From assembly GCA_031264295.1 (NCBI GenBank), contig JAISED010000015.1, positions 1 through 64,000 of the forward strand: a stretch of 64,000 nt of DNA, read 5' to 3'. The translations under genes were made by a program, and so were the position numbers. Shown here piece by piece: positions 1-11,447 of the stretch. The notes below the pieces were generated by a model, which did not search any database, was not told the origin of the DNA, and saw only the letters and a program-made list of their open reading frames with translations. The stretch's first letter is position 1. Every line of letters starts with the position of its first letter. The stretch comes from Eubacteriales Family XIII. Incertae Sedis bacterium. Lineage in GTDB: Bacteria; Bacillota; Clostridia; Peptostreptococcales; Anaerovoracaceae.

Positions 1-442
1 AAAGTGCCTATACTGCATCAACCGTTTGCGTTTGGGATGTCACAGTCCCCCTTCGTAAACCGTTAACTCTATAAGGACACTATACTATGCTAGATGCTAG
101 TTCTCAATAGAGATTTTGGAATGTTCTTCCTAACTATACATTTGCAGCTGTCGGGGGGACAGGATTGCCGGAAAGCGGATATTTTACTGTAACTGCAAGA
201 CAAGTCGAATAATTTGGGTCAATACCAAATAAAATTTACTCCCGATAATTTATTCAAAAATCATTTTTTTTTGCTTTATATATCTAGATGTTTATGTTAC
301 AATTACAATAGCAAGTTATTAGATGGTTATTCCCTCGTTATACTGTTTTTAGCTTTTACTTTATTCAATCATCAGGTGTACAGCGGTGAATTCTATCTAT
401 TGATTTGTTTTATGCTTTTATTGTAAAAAGGGGTGGGGTTTT

Positions 443-763
443 ATGTTTAATAGTGTTTTGAAGTTAGCTTGCACGGTTGCCAGTGTATTTCTCATAGCGT
501 TAATCTGTGTAATACATGGGGTAAATATTTTCCGGTTTGTAAATGTTGCGGTTTTATTGATCGTCTTTATTTTTTTATTGATCGTAACAGTGATGTTTAA
601 TGGGTTTCATTTTTTTCATATTGCCGCCAAGCTTCTGTTTAAAAAAACTGATTATGATGTCAAGGAACTTAAGAATGTTATAGTTGGAATAAAATTAATA
701 CTAACCAGAGTGATTCCGCCAGATTCTTCCTACAGTAATCAAGGGCGTAGTGAGAGCATTTAA
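443..763 (+). CDS. small hydrophobic membrane protein, hypothetical
   Basis: 106-aa ORF with two hydrophobic segments; GGGGTGGGG upstream of the ATG. Confidence 0.5.
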   Translation: MFNSVLKLACTVASVFLIALICVIHGVNIFRFVNVAVLLIVFIFLLIVTVMFNGFHFFHIAAKLLFKKTDYDVKELKNVIVGIKLILTRVIPPDSSYSNQGRSESI

Positions 764-810
764 TCAATGTGAATGGAGGGCGGTTCAAACAAGATTATGG
801 GGAATGGGAT

Positions 811-3141
811 ATGATCAGAATTAACGCTTTAAATCGCGCTTTTGCCGTGTTTTTGGCGGCAGTTATATTTATGGGGGCATGGTCTTTCGCCGTGCCTATA
901 AGCAGTGCGGCGGAGAATTTTATCGACACCGTCGGTCACTGGGCTGACGATGAAATCCGCGAAGCCGTGGATTACGGTTACATCCGCGGTTATGCGGACG
1001 GCAGGTTTTACCCTGACGAACCTATCAAGCGTTCCGAATTTGTTAAGATCATAAATACGGCTATGGGCTTTACCGATCTGGGCAACATAGCCTTTAACGA
1101 CGTACCTTACAACGAATGGTACTATGATGAGGTGCGCAAGGCCGCGGCGGCCGGTTATATTTCCGGATACGGCAATGGTGAATGGTTCGCTCCCAATAAT
1201 CCTATGAGCCGCGAGGAGGTCGCGGCGGTGCTCTATCGCGTTTCTCCGGGCAGCGGCAGCGCTAAAGCACCGAAAAAGCTCAAGGATTCCGCCGAGATCG
1301 GCGATTGGGCGCTTACCGCTGTAAGCGCCGCTTATAGTAACGGCTATCTCACCGGCTATCCCGATGGGAATTTCTATCCCAAACGCAATCTGACCCGCGC
1401 GGAAACCGTCAAGGTTATCAACAAGGTTCTGGGTATTGACGAGGATGCCAGAGCCATCACTTCCATCAGCGTTTCCGATACCACAGACGTCAAGACCGTC
1501 AGCAATTTTATTTCCAGAAGCAGCGGCACGCTGTACTGGATCCTTATTAAGAGGGACGCCGACATACCCACGCCCACGCAGGTTTCTCAAGGCAAGGACA
1601 GTTCCGGCGCCGGCGCCATAAATAAAGGCAATATCAAAGTAACCGCCTTCGAACCCGTCAGCGCCGCCCTTACATCGCTTGAACCCGGGAAACCCTATAA
1701 TCTGTGCGCTGTGCTGAAGGCCTCATCGGGTAAACTTTCAAGCGTGAAAACCTTGGGTTTTTCTACGGTTGAGGCGGCTTCGGTCGGTGAAAACTGGCTA
1801 AACCGTTTCAGCGTCGGAAATCCCACCCAGGATTCGGCGGTACTTACGGCGCAATCCAGCGAAAAGGGTACGCTGTATTGGGTCGTCGTAGAGAATCGTT
1901 CGGCAGGCAGACCCTCGCAGGCCAATATCGCAGGCGGCAAGGACAAGTACGGCGACGCGGTCGTAAAAAGCGGCAGCGCTGAATTGGAAAGAAATGTGTC
2001 ATATACTGCTGATATAACGGGTCTTAAAAGTGGGAATACGTACCAGATCTACGGCTATGTCTCCAAGGCTGCCAACTCATTTTCCAGGGTCGAGTCCGGC
2101 TCGTTCTCCACCGGTGGCGTCAACACGCCTTCCCTCAGCGGCTTCACAGCCAACTGGGGTAATGACAATCGGCTTGAGATGGGTTTTACTGTAAACACCA
2201 CCGGGAAATTTTACTGGATCGCCGTCTCGGAAAGCGACAGGGCTTTCGCCCCTACGGCGGAGAAGATCAAGGCGGGTTCCGCAAACTCAAATCAGACCGT
2301 CGCCGACAAGGGCAGCTTTGATGTGACAAAGACAGGCTCGGTCACGGTTACTAAGGCGGCGCTCTCCGCCGGTGATCCCCTGCAGCCGAATGTAAAATAC
2401 AGAATATACGCTTGTTTCGAGAATCCGTCGGGCAGTTTCTCCGGCGTCGTATCCACAGGGCTTATCGAAAAATCAACTGTGGCGGGCGGTCTCAGCGGGC
2501 TTACTATTAGCGCGGGCGGACGAGCCGTCACCGGTTTCAGCTTCGACGCCTCTGTTTACGATTACACCGGCGTAGAGGTTCCCAACGGTTCCAAGACGCT
2601 TGTACTGCGCCCCGTTGCGGGAAATACCGTGGATATCATCATCGGCGGGCGCATAGCCTCGAACAATTCCAACTTCAATTATTCCATGCCTGCATCTGCG
2701 GGAACGCCCGATACGATCATCATAGAGACCAGTGAAGCGGGGAAAACTAAAAAGACCTACCGCATCGCGGTAAAGGAAAACGTACCCGAAGTCAAATCGG
2801 TCTACGTCTCGGGATCGGATCCATCAGAACCCGTAAAAGACAGTTCCGGAAATTATTCCGTCAATGTACCGGATACATATTCGGAGATCACGATGTCCAT
2901 CACCCTCGCTCCGGAGATGACGGCAAGTCTCATCACGGCGAATGGGACGAGGACAGCCATCAAGAGCGGTGAACGCAAGAAGCTGAACCTTGAGAGTCCG
3001 CCGACTCTTTCGACCGTGATTCAAATGGAAATAAAAGGCCCCTCCCAAGGGGGAGAGACCAGAGTGTATAATCTCACTGTCACGCGTACCGCGCCGACGG
3101 TTGTAACGCCGGTACCGGTAACGCCCGCAGCTGTTAAATAA
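811..3141 (+). CDS. SLH-domain surface protein with three repeated YW-containing modules and a cadherin-like beta-sandwich region
   Basis: Signal peptide, then three SLH motifs (VGHWADDEIREAVDYGYIRGYADGRFYPDEPIKRSEF...), then GTLYWILIK / GTLYWVVVE / GKFYWIAVS repeats; start set at MIRINALNRAF. Confidence 0.85.
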   Translation: MIRINALNRAFAVFLAAVIFMGAWSFAVPISSAAENFIDTVGHWADDEIREAVDYGYIRGYADGRFYPDEPIKRSEFVKIINTAMGFTDLGNIAFNDVPYNEWYYDEVRKAAAAGYISGYGNGEWFAPNNPMSREEVAAVLYRVSPGSGSAKAPKKLKDSAEIGDWALTAVSAAYSNGYLTGYPDGNFYPKRNLTRAETVKVINKVLGIDEDARAITSISVSDTTDVKTVSNFISRSSGTLYWILIKRDADIPTPTQVSQGKDSSGAGAINKGNIKVTAFEPVSAALTSLEPGKPYNLCAVLKASSGKLSSVKTLGFSTVEAASVGENWLNRFSVGNPTQDSAVLTAQSSEKGTLYWVVVENRSAGRPSQANIAGGKDKYGDAVVKSGSAELERNVSYTADITGLKSGNTYQIYGYVSKAANSFSRVESGSFSTGGVNTPSLSGFTANWGNDNRLEMGFTVNTTGKFYWIAVSESDRAFAPTAEKIKAGSANSNQTVADKGSFDVTKTGSVTVTKAALSAGDPLQPNVKYRIYACFENPSGSFSGVVSTGLIEKSTVAGGLSGLTISAGGRAVTGFSFDASVYDYTGVEVPNGSKTLVLRPVAGNTVDIIIGGRIASNNSNFNYSMPASAGTPDTIIIETSEAGKTKKTYRIAVKENVPEVKSVYVSGSDPSEPVKDSSGNYSVNVPDTYSEITMSITLAPEMTASLITANGTRTAIKSGERKKLNLESPPTLSTVIQMEIKGPSQGGETRVYNLTVTRTAPTVVTPVPVTPAAVK

Positions 3142-3198
3142 GCGTCGTTCACCGCCCGCCGGCAGTCAAGTCCGTGCCGCTTGTAACGCCTGCGCCTG

Positions 3199-4188
3199 TT
3201 ACGTAAGCGTCGCGACCATAACGGCTTTAATGGTATGCAAGCGATTTTCGGCTTCATCGAAAACTACAGAATGTCTGCTTCTGAATACTTCGTCCTCTAC
3301 CTCGCGTATGTCGTAACCCGCCGCCATCTGCTTCTTGGCCGTTTCGGTCTCGAAATCATGGAAGGCAGGCAGACAGTGCAGGAAGAGGACGTCGCTATTT
3401 CCTGTTTTTTCCAGCATGTTCATCGTTACCTTATAGGGTGAAAGCAGTCTTACCCTTTCCGGTATTTTCTCTTCTTCGCCCATTGACGCCCAGACATCGG
3501 TATAGACGACGTCGGCGCCTTTAACACAGGCGACGTCACTGCTGAACTCTATCACGGCGCCCGTCTCGGCCGCCGCCGCTCCTACCATTTCGAAAATCTC
3601 AGGATCCGGTTCGAGTTCCTTCGGTCCTAATGCTGTGAATCTCATGCCCATCTTAGCGCATCCGTACATCCACGCGTAAGCCATATTATTTCTCGTATCC
3701 CCGCAGAAGACCACATGCATCTCATTTAGGGGTTTTTTCGCATGTTCTTCGATGGTCATCATATCCGCCAGAATCTGAGTCGGATGATCTACATCGGTCA
3801 GACCATTCCACACAGGCAGTCCCGAGAAACGCGCAAGTCTCTCTACGGTTGACTGTTCAAAGCCTCTGTACTCGATCCCGTCATAAAACCTGGCAAATAT
3901 CTTGGCGCTGTCCTCTATGGACTCTTTCTTGCCGAACTGCGAGGTTCCTTGTTCCATATATGTGACATGGGCGCCCTCTTCCATTGCACCCGTCTCGAAT
4001 GAACATCTGGTGCGCGTTGACGTCTTCTCAAAAATCAGCAGTATATTCTTCCCCTTTAAGAGTTCTCCCTTGTCTCCTGCCCTCCGCTTTGCCTTGAGTT
4101 TCACGGCAAGATCCAAGAGATATCTAATCTCCTGTGGGGTAAAATCCATCAATGTCAAAAAACTTCTGCCCTTTAAGCTAATAGTCAT
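3199..4188 (-). CDS. argF: ornithine carbamoyltransferase
   Basis: FEKTSTRTRCSFE, HPTQILADMMTIEEH and FLHCLPAFHD motifs. Confidence 0.95.
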   Translation of the reverse strand: MTISLKGRSFLTLMDFTPQEIRYLLDLAVKLKAKRRAGDKGELLKGKNILLIFEKTSTRTRCSFETGAMEEGAHVTYMEQGTSQFGKKESIEDSAKIFARFYDGIEYRGFEQSTVERLARFSGLPVWNGLTDVDHPTQILADMMTIEEHAKKPLNEMHVVFCGDTRNNMAYAWMYGCAKMGMRFTALGPKELEPDPEIFEMVGAAAAETGAVIEFSSDVACVKGADVVYTDVWASMGEEEKIPERVRLLSPYKVTMNMLEKTGNSDVLFLHCLPAFHDFETETAKKQMAAGYDIREVEDEVFRSRHSVVFDEAENRLHTIKAVMVATLT

Positions 4189-4279
4189 ATTTGACTCCGT
4201 TTGATCCTACGCCGATCAGCGTATACATTTGGCCGCCTGTCAGCGCGCCCGTTTGCATTACGCCGGTTTATAAAAACGC

Positions 4280-4621
4280 TTACACTAATTCTAAAAACAC
4301 AACTTCCGCGTTATCGCCCTGTCTAGGTCCCAGTTTGAGTATCCGGGTGTATCCGCCGGCGCGATCCGCATACTTGGGTGCTATAGTCTCAAACAGTGTC
4401 GTGACCACATCTTCGTCATATATATATGCAAGCGCCTGTCTCCTTGCGTGCAAATCACCGCGTTTACCCAGAGTGATCATCTTCTCAGCCTCGCGCCTAG
4501 CCTCTTTTGCTCTATGCTCGGTGGTGCTGATACGCCCTGAACGCAGCAAATCCGTCACAATATTACGCAACATCGCCTTTCTGTGTGCGGTAGGTCTGCC
4601 TAATTTCCGGTAACCTGGCAT
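4280..4621 (-). CDS. rplQ: 50S ribosomal protein L17
   Basis: [26 protein letters not shown]; position after rpoA. Confidence 0.97.
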   Translation of the reverse strand: MPGYRKLGRPTAHRKAMLRNIVTDLLRSGRISTTEHRAKEARREAEKMITLGKRGDLHARRQALAYIYDEDVVTTLFETIAPKYADRAGGYTRILKLGPRQGDNAEVVFLELV

Positions 4622-4643
4622 ATGCCCCTACTCCTTTCTGTCT

Positions 4644-4685
4644 CTACATAGTTTATTCTACATAGCCTATTCTACATAGTCTACT
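4644..4685. repeat. 3 x 14-bp tandem repeat between rplQ and rpoA, overlapping the rpoA stop
   Basis: ctacatagtttatt / ctacatagcctatt / ctacatagtctact. Confidence 0.8.
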
Positions 4686-5625
4686 CGTCGCCGGGTCTTA
4701 ATCCCAGACCCAACTCCTGTAGCTTATACTTTACTTCTTCAAGGGATTTCTTACCCAGATTTCTAACCTTCATCATCTCTTCTTCCGTCTTATGGGTAAG
4801 CTCCTCTACAGTGTTTATGTTCGCCCGCTTCAGGCAGTTGAATGATCTAACCGAAAGCTCCAGCTCTTCAATGGTCATTTCCAGAGCCTTCTCCTTCTGG
4901 TTTTCTTCCTTTTCAACCATGATCGACATATCGCCGGCGGTGTTTGTCAGGTCGATAAACAGCTTGAGATGCTCCTGCATTATCTTAGCGCCTATGGAAA
5001 CACTCTCGCCCGGCGTGACGCTTCCATCCGTCCACACCTCAAGATTCAGCCTGTCATAGTCGGTGACCTGCCCTACACGGGTGTTTTCAACGCTGAAGTT
5101 CACCTTGCGAACAGGGGTATATATGGAATCTACAGGTATAACAGCTATGGGCATGGACTCCGACTTGTTTTGATCCGCGCTCACATAGCCCCGTCCTCGG
5201 GACAGGTTGATCTCCATAGACAAGGACGCTCCGTCTTCCAGCGTTGCAATGTGCAGATCCGGATTGAAGATCTCCACGTCGGGGTCGGCTATGATATCGC
5301 CCGCCGTAACATCCGCAGGTCCGGAAATGTTTATAGTAACCTGCTTGATCATCTCTCCGTTTATTTTTACGGCGAGCTTCTTCAGGTTAAGGATTATCTC
5401 TGTAACGTCCTCTTTCACCCCCGGGATGGTGGAAAACTCATGCAATATCCCGTCTATCTTCACAGACGTGACAGCAGTACCCGGCAACGAACTGAGGAGT
5501 ATCCTCCGCAGACTGTTGCCGAGGGTGGTACCATAGCCCCTTTCAAGCGGCTCAACAATGTACTTCCCGTAATTCACATCGTCTGAACAAATACACTCGA
5601 TTGTCGGCTTTTCAATTTCTATCAC
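4681..5625 (-). CDS. rpoA: RNA polymerase alpha subunit
   Basis: [24 protein letters not shown]-terminal [22 protein letters not shown]. Confidence 0.98.
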   Translation of the reverse strand: MIEIEKPTIECICSDDVNYGKYIVEPLERGYGTTLGNSLRRILLSSLPGTAVTSVKIDGILHEFSTIPGVKEDVTEIILNLKKLAVKINGEMIKQVTINISGPADVTAGDIIADPDVEIFNPDLHIATLEDGASLSMEINLSRGRGYVSADQNKSESMPIAVIPVDSIYTPVRKVNFSVENTRVGQVTDYDRLNLEVWTDGSVTPGESVSIGAKIMQEHLKLFIDLTNTAGDMSIMVEKEENQKEKALEMTIEELELSVRSFNCLKRANINTVEELTHKTEEEMMKVRNLGKKSLEEVKYKLQELGLGLRPGDE

Positions 5626-5678
5626 GCAAAACCCTCCCTCTTACTCATCATTCAAGTAATGCGCCTCTTAAAGGCAGA

Positions 5679-6299
5679 TTACTTGGAGTACAACTCAACA
5701 ATAAGATGTTCTGCTATGGGCGTGTCTATGTCCTCGCGCCTCGGAAGAGCAAGCACACTGCCTTCGAGCTTCTCAACATTAACAGTTATCCAGGCGGGAA
5801 CGGATATTGCCATGTCTTTGATCTCTTTAAACTTGGGTGAATTCTGGCTCTTCTCCTTCACCTTGATAACTGAACCCGGCTTTACTTCAGCCGACGGAAT
5901 ATCCAGCTTCTTTCCATTGACAAGGAAATGCCCGTGTGTTACAAGCTGACGAGCTTCTTTTCTCGAAGAGGCGAAACCCATTCTGAATACAACATTATCC
6001 ATACGGGTTTCCAGCATTACGAGCAAGTTTTCACCCGTGATGCCTTTCTTCTTCGCCGCCTTATCGAATGTATTTCTGAACTGCGTCTCAAGCAGTCCGT
6101 AAAATCTCTTTGCCTTTTGCTTTTCCCTCAGCTGAATGCCATAGTCAGAGATCTTTTTCCTGCTCTGTCCATGCTGCCCTGGAGCGTAATTCCTCTTCTC
6201 AAGCGCGCATTTCACACTGTAGCAGCGTTCGCCCTTTAAAAACAGTTTTTGGCTTTCTCTTCTGCAAAGCCTGCATGAGGCGTCTGTATATCTTGCCAT
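5679..6299 (-). CDS. rpsD: 30S ribosomal protein S4
   Basis: [15 protein letters not shown]...; S4 domain. Confidence 0.97.
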   Translation of the reverse strand: MARYTDASCRLCRRESQKLFLKGERCYSVKCALEKRNYAPGQHGQSRKKISDYGIQLREKQKAKRFYGLLETQFRNTFDKAAKKKGITGENLLVMLETRMDNVVFRMGFASSRKEARQLVTHGHFLVNGKKLDIPSAEVKPGSVIKVKEKSQNSPKFKEIKDMAISVPAWITVNVEKLEGSVLALPRREDIDTPIAEHLIVELYSK

Positions 6300-6314
6300 T
6301 GTTACACCTCCTCC

Positions 6315-6713
6315 TTATACCCTTCTTCTCTTAGGCGGCCTGCATCCGTTATGCGGAATCGGCGTTATATCCTTGATCATGCTTATCTCAAGCCCCGCCG
6401 TCTGCAAGGCTCTTATAGCAGCCTCCCTGCCGGAACCCGGCCCCTTCACATAGACTTCCACATTCTTCAGTCCATGTTCCATGGCGCCCTTCGCGGCTTC
6501 CTCCGCGGCACTCTGCGCCGCGAACGGCGTCGATTTCCTGGAACCCTTGAACCCCAGTGAACCGGCGCTTGACCATGAAAGCGCGTTGCCTGACAAGTCG
6601 GTCAGCGTCACCAGCGTATTATTAAAGGTGGATTGAATATGCGCCTGGCCTTTTTCGATATTCTTACGTTCTCTTCTTTTTTTACGAACCGTCCTTTTTA
6701 CTGTTTTAGCCAC
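6315..6713 (-). CDS. rpsK: 30S ribosomal protein S11
   Basis: [18 protein letters not shown]-terminus. Confidence 0.97.
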   Translation of the reverse strand: MAKTVKRTVRKKRRERKNIEKGQAHIQSTFNNTLVTLTDLSGNALSWSSAGSLGFKGSRKSTPFAAQSAAEEAAKGAMEHGLKNVEVYVKGPGSGREAAIRALQTAGLEISMIKDITPIPHNGCRPPKRRRV

Positions 6714-6727
6714 TCGTTCCTACCTCC

Positions 6728-7105
6728 TTATCTCGTCGCCTTTTTCTTTCTGCCGACCGTCTTCTTGGGACCCTTCCGCGTTCTCGCGTTGGTCTTTGTC
6801 TTCTGTCCTCTGACGGGAAGCCCTCTTCTGTGCCTTATTCCTCTGTAACATCCGATCTCCATAAGGCGTTTGATATTCAGCGAAACCTCTCTGCGAAGAT
6901 CGCCTTCGACCATATATTCTGAATCGATTATCTTCCTTATCGCGCCTGCTTCATCCTCTGAGAGATCCTTGACTCTTGTATCGGGGTTCACCCCTGCCTT
7001 TTTCAATATTTCCGTGGCAGTCGGTCTCCCTATTCCAAAGATGTATGTCAGACCAATCTCGACTCTCTTGTCTCTTGGCAGATCCACACCGGCTATACGA
7101 GCCAT
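6728..7105 (-). CDS. rpsM: 30S ribosomal protein S13
   Basis: [26 protein letters not shown]. Confidence 0.97.
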   Translation of the reverse strand: MARIAGVDLPRDKRVEIGLTYIFGIGRPTATEILKKAGVNPDTRVKDLSEDEAGAIRKIIDSEYMVEGDLRREVSLNIKRLMEIGCYRGIRHRRGLPVRGQKTKTNARTRKGPKKTVGRKKKATR

Positions 7106-7153
7106 ACTAAACTCCTTTCTGCTTCTTTCATTCTTTAGAAAATTCGCTTATCT

Positions 7154-7267
7154 TTATCCCTGTGTCTGCTTATGTTTAGGATTTTCGCAGATCACCATCA
7201 CCTTGCCCCTGCGTTTGATTATCTTGCATTTTTCGCAGATAGGCTTAACTGAGCTTCTGATTTTCAT
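7154..7267 (-). CDS. rpmJ: 50S ribosomal protein L36
   Basis: Not in the ORF track; translated by hand as [37 protein letters not shown], 37 aa. Confidence 0.95.
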   Translation of the reverse strand: MKIRSSVKPICEKCKIIKRRGKVMVICENPKHKQTQG

Positions 7268-7351
7268 GACACACTCTCCTTATTCTATCGTTACCGCGTT
7301 TTTGTTCAAAGCGCTCTCTTTCATCGCGCCCGTACTTGCCGCCGCGCCGTT

Positions 7352-7570
7352 CTATTTGTCCCGCCAGGTGATTCTCCCTCTTGTGAGGTCATATGGCGAT
7401 AATTCCACCTTAACGCGGTCTCCCGGCAGTATCCTTATGAAATTCATACGGATCTTCCCTGAGATGTGCGCCAAGATTTCATATCCGTTCTCAAGCTTCA
7501 CTATAAACATCGCGTTCGGCTGAGCTTCCATGACAGTCCCAAACACTTCGATGACATCTTTTTTAGCCAT
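7352..7570 (-). CDS. infA: translation initiation factor IF-1
   Basis: [30 protein letters not shown]-terminal RGRITWRDK. Confidence 0.96.
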   Translation of the reverse strand: MAKKDVIEVFGTVMEAQPNAMFIVKLENGYEILAHISGKIRMNFIRILPGDRVKVELSPYDLTRGRITWRDK

Positions 7571-7582
7571 TTTCAAGACTCC

Positions 7583-8332
7583 TTACAACAGTGTGAGCAG
7601 TTCGGGCTCACCGTCCGTTACGACTATGGTATTTTCATAATGAGCCGCCAAACTTCGGTCGACTGTCACCGCCGTCCAGTTGTCTTCCAGCACCATTACT
7701 TTCCAAGTCCCTTGGTTTATCATTGGTTCAATGGCAAAAGTCATGCCTTTCATAATCCTTGGACCTTTTCCTGGTCTGCCAAAGTTGGGAATCTGCGGAT
7801 CCTCGTGCATTTCCCGCCCTACTCCGTGTCCCACAAAGTCTCTCACCACCGAGAAGCCTTCCGATTCAGCCTTTGTCTGTATGGCGTGAGATATATCCGA
7901 CAGTCTGAATCCTTCCCGGCAATATTTAATGCCTTCGAAGAAGCAGGCTTCCGTAACCTCTATGAGCTTGCGAGCCGCTAGGCTTATCTCTCCGACCGGA
8001 TAGGTGCGCGCCGCATCACTGACATATCCCTTCCAGGTACTCCCTACGTCTACGCTGACTATGTCGCCCTCTGCCAGGAGTCTGTCGCTTCTGGGTATTC
8101 CGTGAACGACCTCTTCGTTTATGGATACGCACGCACTGGCGGGATAGCCGTTATATCCCTTGAATGTAGGGGTCATGCCGTTTCCGCGTATAGTTTCCTC
8201 AACGAAATCGTCAATGTCTTTTGTGCTTACTCCCGGTTTCACGAAGTCCTTCAGATCCCTCAGTATTCCTGCGGTAACCCTGCCGGATTCCCGCATTGTC
8301 TGTATTTCATGATTCGATTTAATGATAATCAT
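7583..8332 (-). CDS. map: type I methionine aminopeptidase
   Basis: GHGVGREMHEDPQIPNFG; located between adk and infA. Confidence 0.95.
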   Translation of the reverse strand: MIIIKSNHEIQTMRESGRVTAGILRDLKDFVKPGVSTKDIDDFVEETIRGNGMTPTFKGYNGYPASACVSINEEVVHGIPRSDRLLAEGDIVSVDVGSTWKGYVSDAARTYPVGEISLAARKLIEVTEACFFEGIKYCREGFRLSDISHAIQTKAESEGFSVVRDFVGHGVGREMHEDPQIPNFGRPGKGPRIMKGMTFAIEPMINQGTWKVMVLEDNWTAVTVDRSLAAHYENTIVVTDGEPELLTLL

Positions 8333-8979
8333 TATGTTAACAGTTCCACGATCTCAGCAAAGATCTCTTCTAATCCCGCCTCGCCGTCCATACTTGCCAA
8401 AAGACCTTTCCCTCTGTAGTACTCGATCAATGGCAAGGTCTGTTGTTCATAGACACGAATGCGGTTTCTGACTGTTTCTTCATTGTCGTCACTGCGCTGA
8501 ATCAATTCTCCGCTGCAGAGATCGCATACGCCTTCCTTTGCAGGCGGCATGGTAGCTACATGATAGGACGCTCCGCAGGATCTGCAAACTCTCCGGCCGC
8601 TGAGCCGTCTGACGACCATGTCTTCCGTGACATTGATCAGCAGAACCTTATCGATCTTCTTTCCGTTTCCTGAGAGATAAGCGTCCAGCGCTTCCGCTTG
8701 GGCAAGCGTCCTTGGGAAACCGTCGAGCAGGAAGCCTTTGGTGCAATCGCTTCTGCCAAGCCTTTCAACAGCAATCTCTGTAACCAGTTCATCCGGAACC
8801 AATTCGCCCTTATCCATGTACTCCTTCGCACGTTTCCCAAGCTCCGTGCCGTCTGATATATTAGCCCTCAATATTTCTCCGGTCGATATAGCTGAAATGC
8901 CTAAGTAGTGGGTGAGTTTTGCTGCCTGTGTGCCTTTCCCTGATCCGGGCGCGCCCAATATTATAACATTGGTGCTCAT
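8332..8979 (-). CDS. adk: adenylate kinase with Cys4 zinc-type LID
   Basis: ILGAPGSGKGTQA; CRSCGASYH...CDLCSG LID. Confidence 0.97.
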   Translation of the reverse strand: MSTNVIILGAPGSGKGTQAAKLTHYLGISAISTGEILRANISDGTELGKRAKEYMDKGELVPDELVTEIAVERLGRSDCTKGFLLDGFPRTLAQAEALDAYLSGNGKKIDKVLLINVTEDMVVRRLSGRRVCRSCGASYHVATMPPAKEGVCDLCSGELIQRSDDNEETVRNRIRVYEQQTLPLIEYYRGKGLLASMDGEAGLEEIFAEIVELLT

Positions 8980-8997
8980 AACACAGAACTCCTCCTT

Positions 8998-10275
8998 CTA
9001 TTTCAGGAACCCCTGATAATTCCTCATCACCATTTGCGATTCAAGCTGTTTCATCGTATCCAGTCCGACACCCACCGCTATCAACAGTGAGGTGCCGCCA
9101 AAGCTGATTTGGAGCGCGGTCGCGCCCTGCACCAATGTCGGCAGTGTGGCTATAAATGCAAGGAACACAGCGCCCGCAAAGGTGACCCTCGTCATGACTC
9201 TGTTTAGATATTCCACGGTCGCCTTCCCCGGTCTTATACCCGGTACAAAGCCGCCGTTCGCTCTCATGTTGTTAGCCACATCCATCGGGTTGAACGTGAT
9301 CGCCGTATAGAAATACGTGAAGAACATGATAAATATTATATTAAGTAAAGAGTAAACGTACACTCCGTACTGACCGCTCGGTGAAAGCCAAACATTCACA
9401 AAGTCGGTGAATCCCGAACCCTGGAAGAAATACGTGATTGTCAACGGGAATTGGAGCAATGAAAGTGCGAATATTACCGGGATTACGCCCGCCTGGTTTA
9501 CCTTGATAGGAATGTGCGTGCTCTGTCCGCCGTACATCTTCCTTCCGACTACGCGCTTGGCGTACTGAACCGGGATGCGCCTCTGTCCCTGCTGGACTTC
9601 GACTGTTCCCACAACTACCGCCAATGCGAATATGCAGAAGAGTATCAGCGATATCACGGACACGGAACCCGATCTGTAGGCTATCAGTGCTGTGCCTATG
9701 GCGGCGGGTCCTCTGCAAACAATGCCCGCAAAGATTATCAATGATATGCCATTGCCGATCCCATACTCGTTTATCTGTTCGCCCAACCACATCAGGAAGG
9801 CGGTTCCTGCCGTAAGCGTCAGCACCACCACTGTCATAGAGAAAAAGTCGGTATATATGAGCGCCGGTCTGAAAAGTCCCACCGACATTCCGATCGCCTG
9901 TACAAAGGCAAGGGCGACAGTGAGATAACGCGTGTACTGAGCTATCTTCTTCCTGCCCTCTGTGCCCTCTTTCGCCAAGGCTTCCAGCTTTGGTATAGCT
10001 ATGGTCAACAGCTGGAATATAATGGAAGCCGTGACATAGGGCGTAATACTTAATGCAAAAATGGTAAAATTGCTGAAGGCGCCGCCAGAGAACAGGTTGA
10101 AGAACTGAAACAGTCCTTCACCGCTGACCAGCTCCGAAAGCTGGAGCCGATCTATGAACGGCACCGGTATATTGGCGCCGAAGCGGAAGATCACCAGCAT
10201 CAGAAGCGTGAATATTATTTTCTTTCGAATATCGGGAACATTCCACGCTTGAACGAAAGTCTTAAAAATATTCAT
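8998..10275 (-). CDS. secY: preprotein translocase subunit SecY
   Basis: FGANIPVPFID, NIWR-type transmembrane pattern, IRPGKATVEYLNRVMTR. Confidence 0.97.
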   Translation of the reverse strand: MNIFKTFVQAWNVPDIRKKIIFTLLMLVIFRFGANIPVPFIDRLQLSELVSGEGLFQFFNLFSGGAFSNFTIFALSITPYVTASIIFQLLTIAIPKLEALAKEGTEGRKKIAQYTRYLTVALAFVQAIGMSVGLFRPALIYTDFFSMTVVVLTLTAGTAFLMWLGEQINEYGIGNGISLIIFAGIVCRGPAAIGTALIAYRSGSVSVISLILFCIFALAVVVGTVEVQQGQRRIPVQYAKRVVGRKMYGGQSTHIPIKVNQAGVIPVIFALSLLQFPLTITYFFQGSGFTDFVNVWLSPSGQYGVYVYSLLNIIFIMFFTYFYTAITFNPMDVANNMRANGGFVPGIRPGKATVEYLNRVMTRVTFAGAVFLAFIATLPTLVQGATALQISFGGTSLLIAVGVGLDTMKQLESQMVMRNYQGFLK

Positions 10276-10276
10276 G

Positions 10277-10717
10277 CTATATCACCTCTGCCTTTCCGCC
10301 GGCAGCCTCGATCTTTTTAACCGCGCTCTCACTGAACTTATGTGCCTGTACTGTCAGTTTCTTCTTCAGCTCCCCGTCTCCCAGCACTTTCACTCCGTCT
10401 CCGCGCTTCCCTATCACACCGCTTGCAAGCAAGATTTCCGGTGTTACTACGCTGCCTTCATCGAAGTTATTTAAGTCGTCTACGTTCAGTATTGAGTATT
10501 CCTTGCGCCAAATATTCGTAAACCCTCTCTTGGGTATACGTCTGTAAAGCGGCATTTGGCCGCCTTCGAAACCTAGTCTTGTTCCGCCTCCGCTTCTGGA
10601 GTTCTGACCGTTCATGCCGCGGCCGGCGGTTTTGCCTTGCCCTGTCGCCGTACCCCTGCCCTTTCTCTTGGGCGCGCGGGACGATCCGGCAGGCGCGTGA
10701 ATTTCGTGCAATTTCAT
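10277..10717 (-). CDS. rplO: 50S ribosomal protein L15
   Basis: [44 protein letters not shown]. Confidence 0.97.
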   Translation of the reverse strand: MKLHEIHAPAGSSRAPKRKGRGTATGQGKTAGRGMNGQNSRSGGGTRLGFEGGQMPLYRRIPKRGFTNIWRKEYSILNVDDLNNFDEGSVVTPEILLASGVIGKRGDGVKVLGDGELKKKLTVQAHKFSESAVKKIEAAGGKAEVI

Positions 10718-10730
10718 AGTGAAACCTCCT

Positions 10731-10913
10731 TTATGCTTCTTCCACGGTCAAGAGGTGCCTTATCTTTTCAACAGCTCCGCGCGTATGCGGAGTGTCTTGT
10801 AATTCTACAGAATGGTGCATTTTCCTGAGTCCGAGCGCTTCTAGTACACGCCTCTGGGCAGGTGAAGAACCTATTGGGCTTTTGCTAAGCGTTATCTTGA
10901 TCTTTCCAGCCAT
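10731..10913 (-). CDS. rpmD: 50S ribosomal protein L30
   Basis: [24 protein letters not shown]. Confidence 0.95.
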   Translation of the reverse strand: MAGKIKITLSKSPIGSSPAQRRVLEALGLRKMHHSVELQDTPHTRGAVEKIRHLLTVEEA

Positions 10914-10927
10914 TTTGCATAACCTCC

Positions 10928-11434
10928 TTATCCCAAAATTTCTTCCCGGGTCTTTCCCCTGAGCCTGCTGATCTGTTCTACTGTCTTGAGTTCGCGCAGA
11001 CCTTCTATAGTGGCGTTGGCCATGTTGCCGGCGTTGTTCGAACCGATGGATTTGGCTCTTACGTCTTTAACGCCTGCAAGTTCAAGCACTGTACGCACAC
11101 TGCTGCCTGCGATAACCCCGGTACCCGGCGCGGCCGGCATCAGCTGAACCTGCCCGGCGCCGAAGATTCCCAATGATCTGTGAGGAATCGTCGTCCCTAC
11201 GGTGGGGACGTATATCAGCTTCTTCTTTGCGTCCTCAATAGCCTTCCTGACGGCTTCGGGGATTTCCCGCGCCTTGCCCAGACCGACGCCTACGCAGCCT
11301 TCTTCGTTACCTACAACAACGGTAACGCTGAACCTCATATTTCTGCCGCCCTTAACGGTCTTTGCCACGCGCCTTATGCTGACAATAGATTCCTTTAAAT
11401 CCAATGTTGATGGATCAATGCTGTTTTGCCGCAT
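10928..11434 (-). CDS. rpsE: 30S ribosomal protein S5
   Basis: [47 protein letters not shown]. Confidence 0.97.
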   Translation of the reverse strand: MRQNSIDPSTLDLKESIVSIRRVAKTVKGGRNMRFSVTVVVGNEEGCVGVGLGKAREIPEAVRKAIEDAKKKLIYVPTVGTTIPHRSLGIFGAGQVQLMPAAPGTGVIAGSSVRTVLELAGVKDVRAKSIGSNNAGNMANATIEGLRELKTVEQISRLRGKTREEILG

Positions 11435-11447
11435 TTTTGCTTCCTCC

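Noticed and set aside
1-213. Possible RNA gene or upstream gene end
   Set aside because: No tRNA/rRNA signature or supported ORF; left unannotated.
829-1590. 253-aa minus-strand ORF opposite the SLH protein gene
   Set aside because: Antisense shadow ORF of a GC-rich coding region; the plus-strand protein has clear SLH motifs.
4969-5586. 205-aa plus-strand ORF across rpoA
   Set aside because: Antisense to a strongly conserved gene; no protein features.
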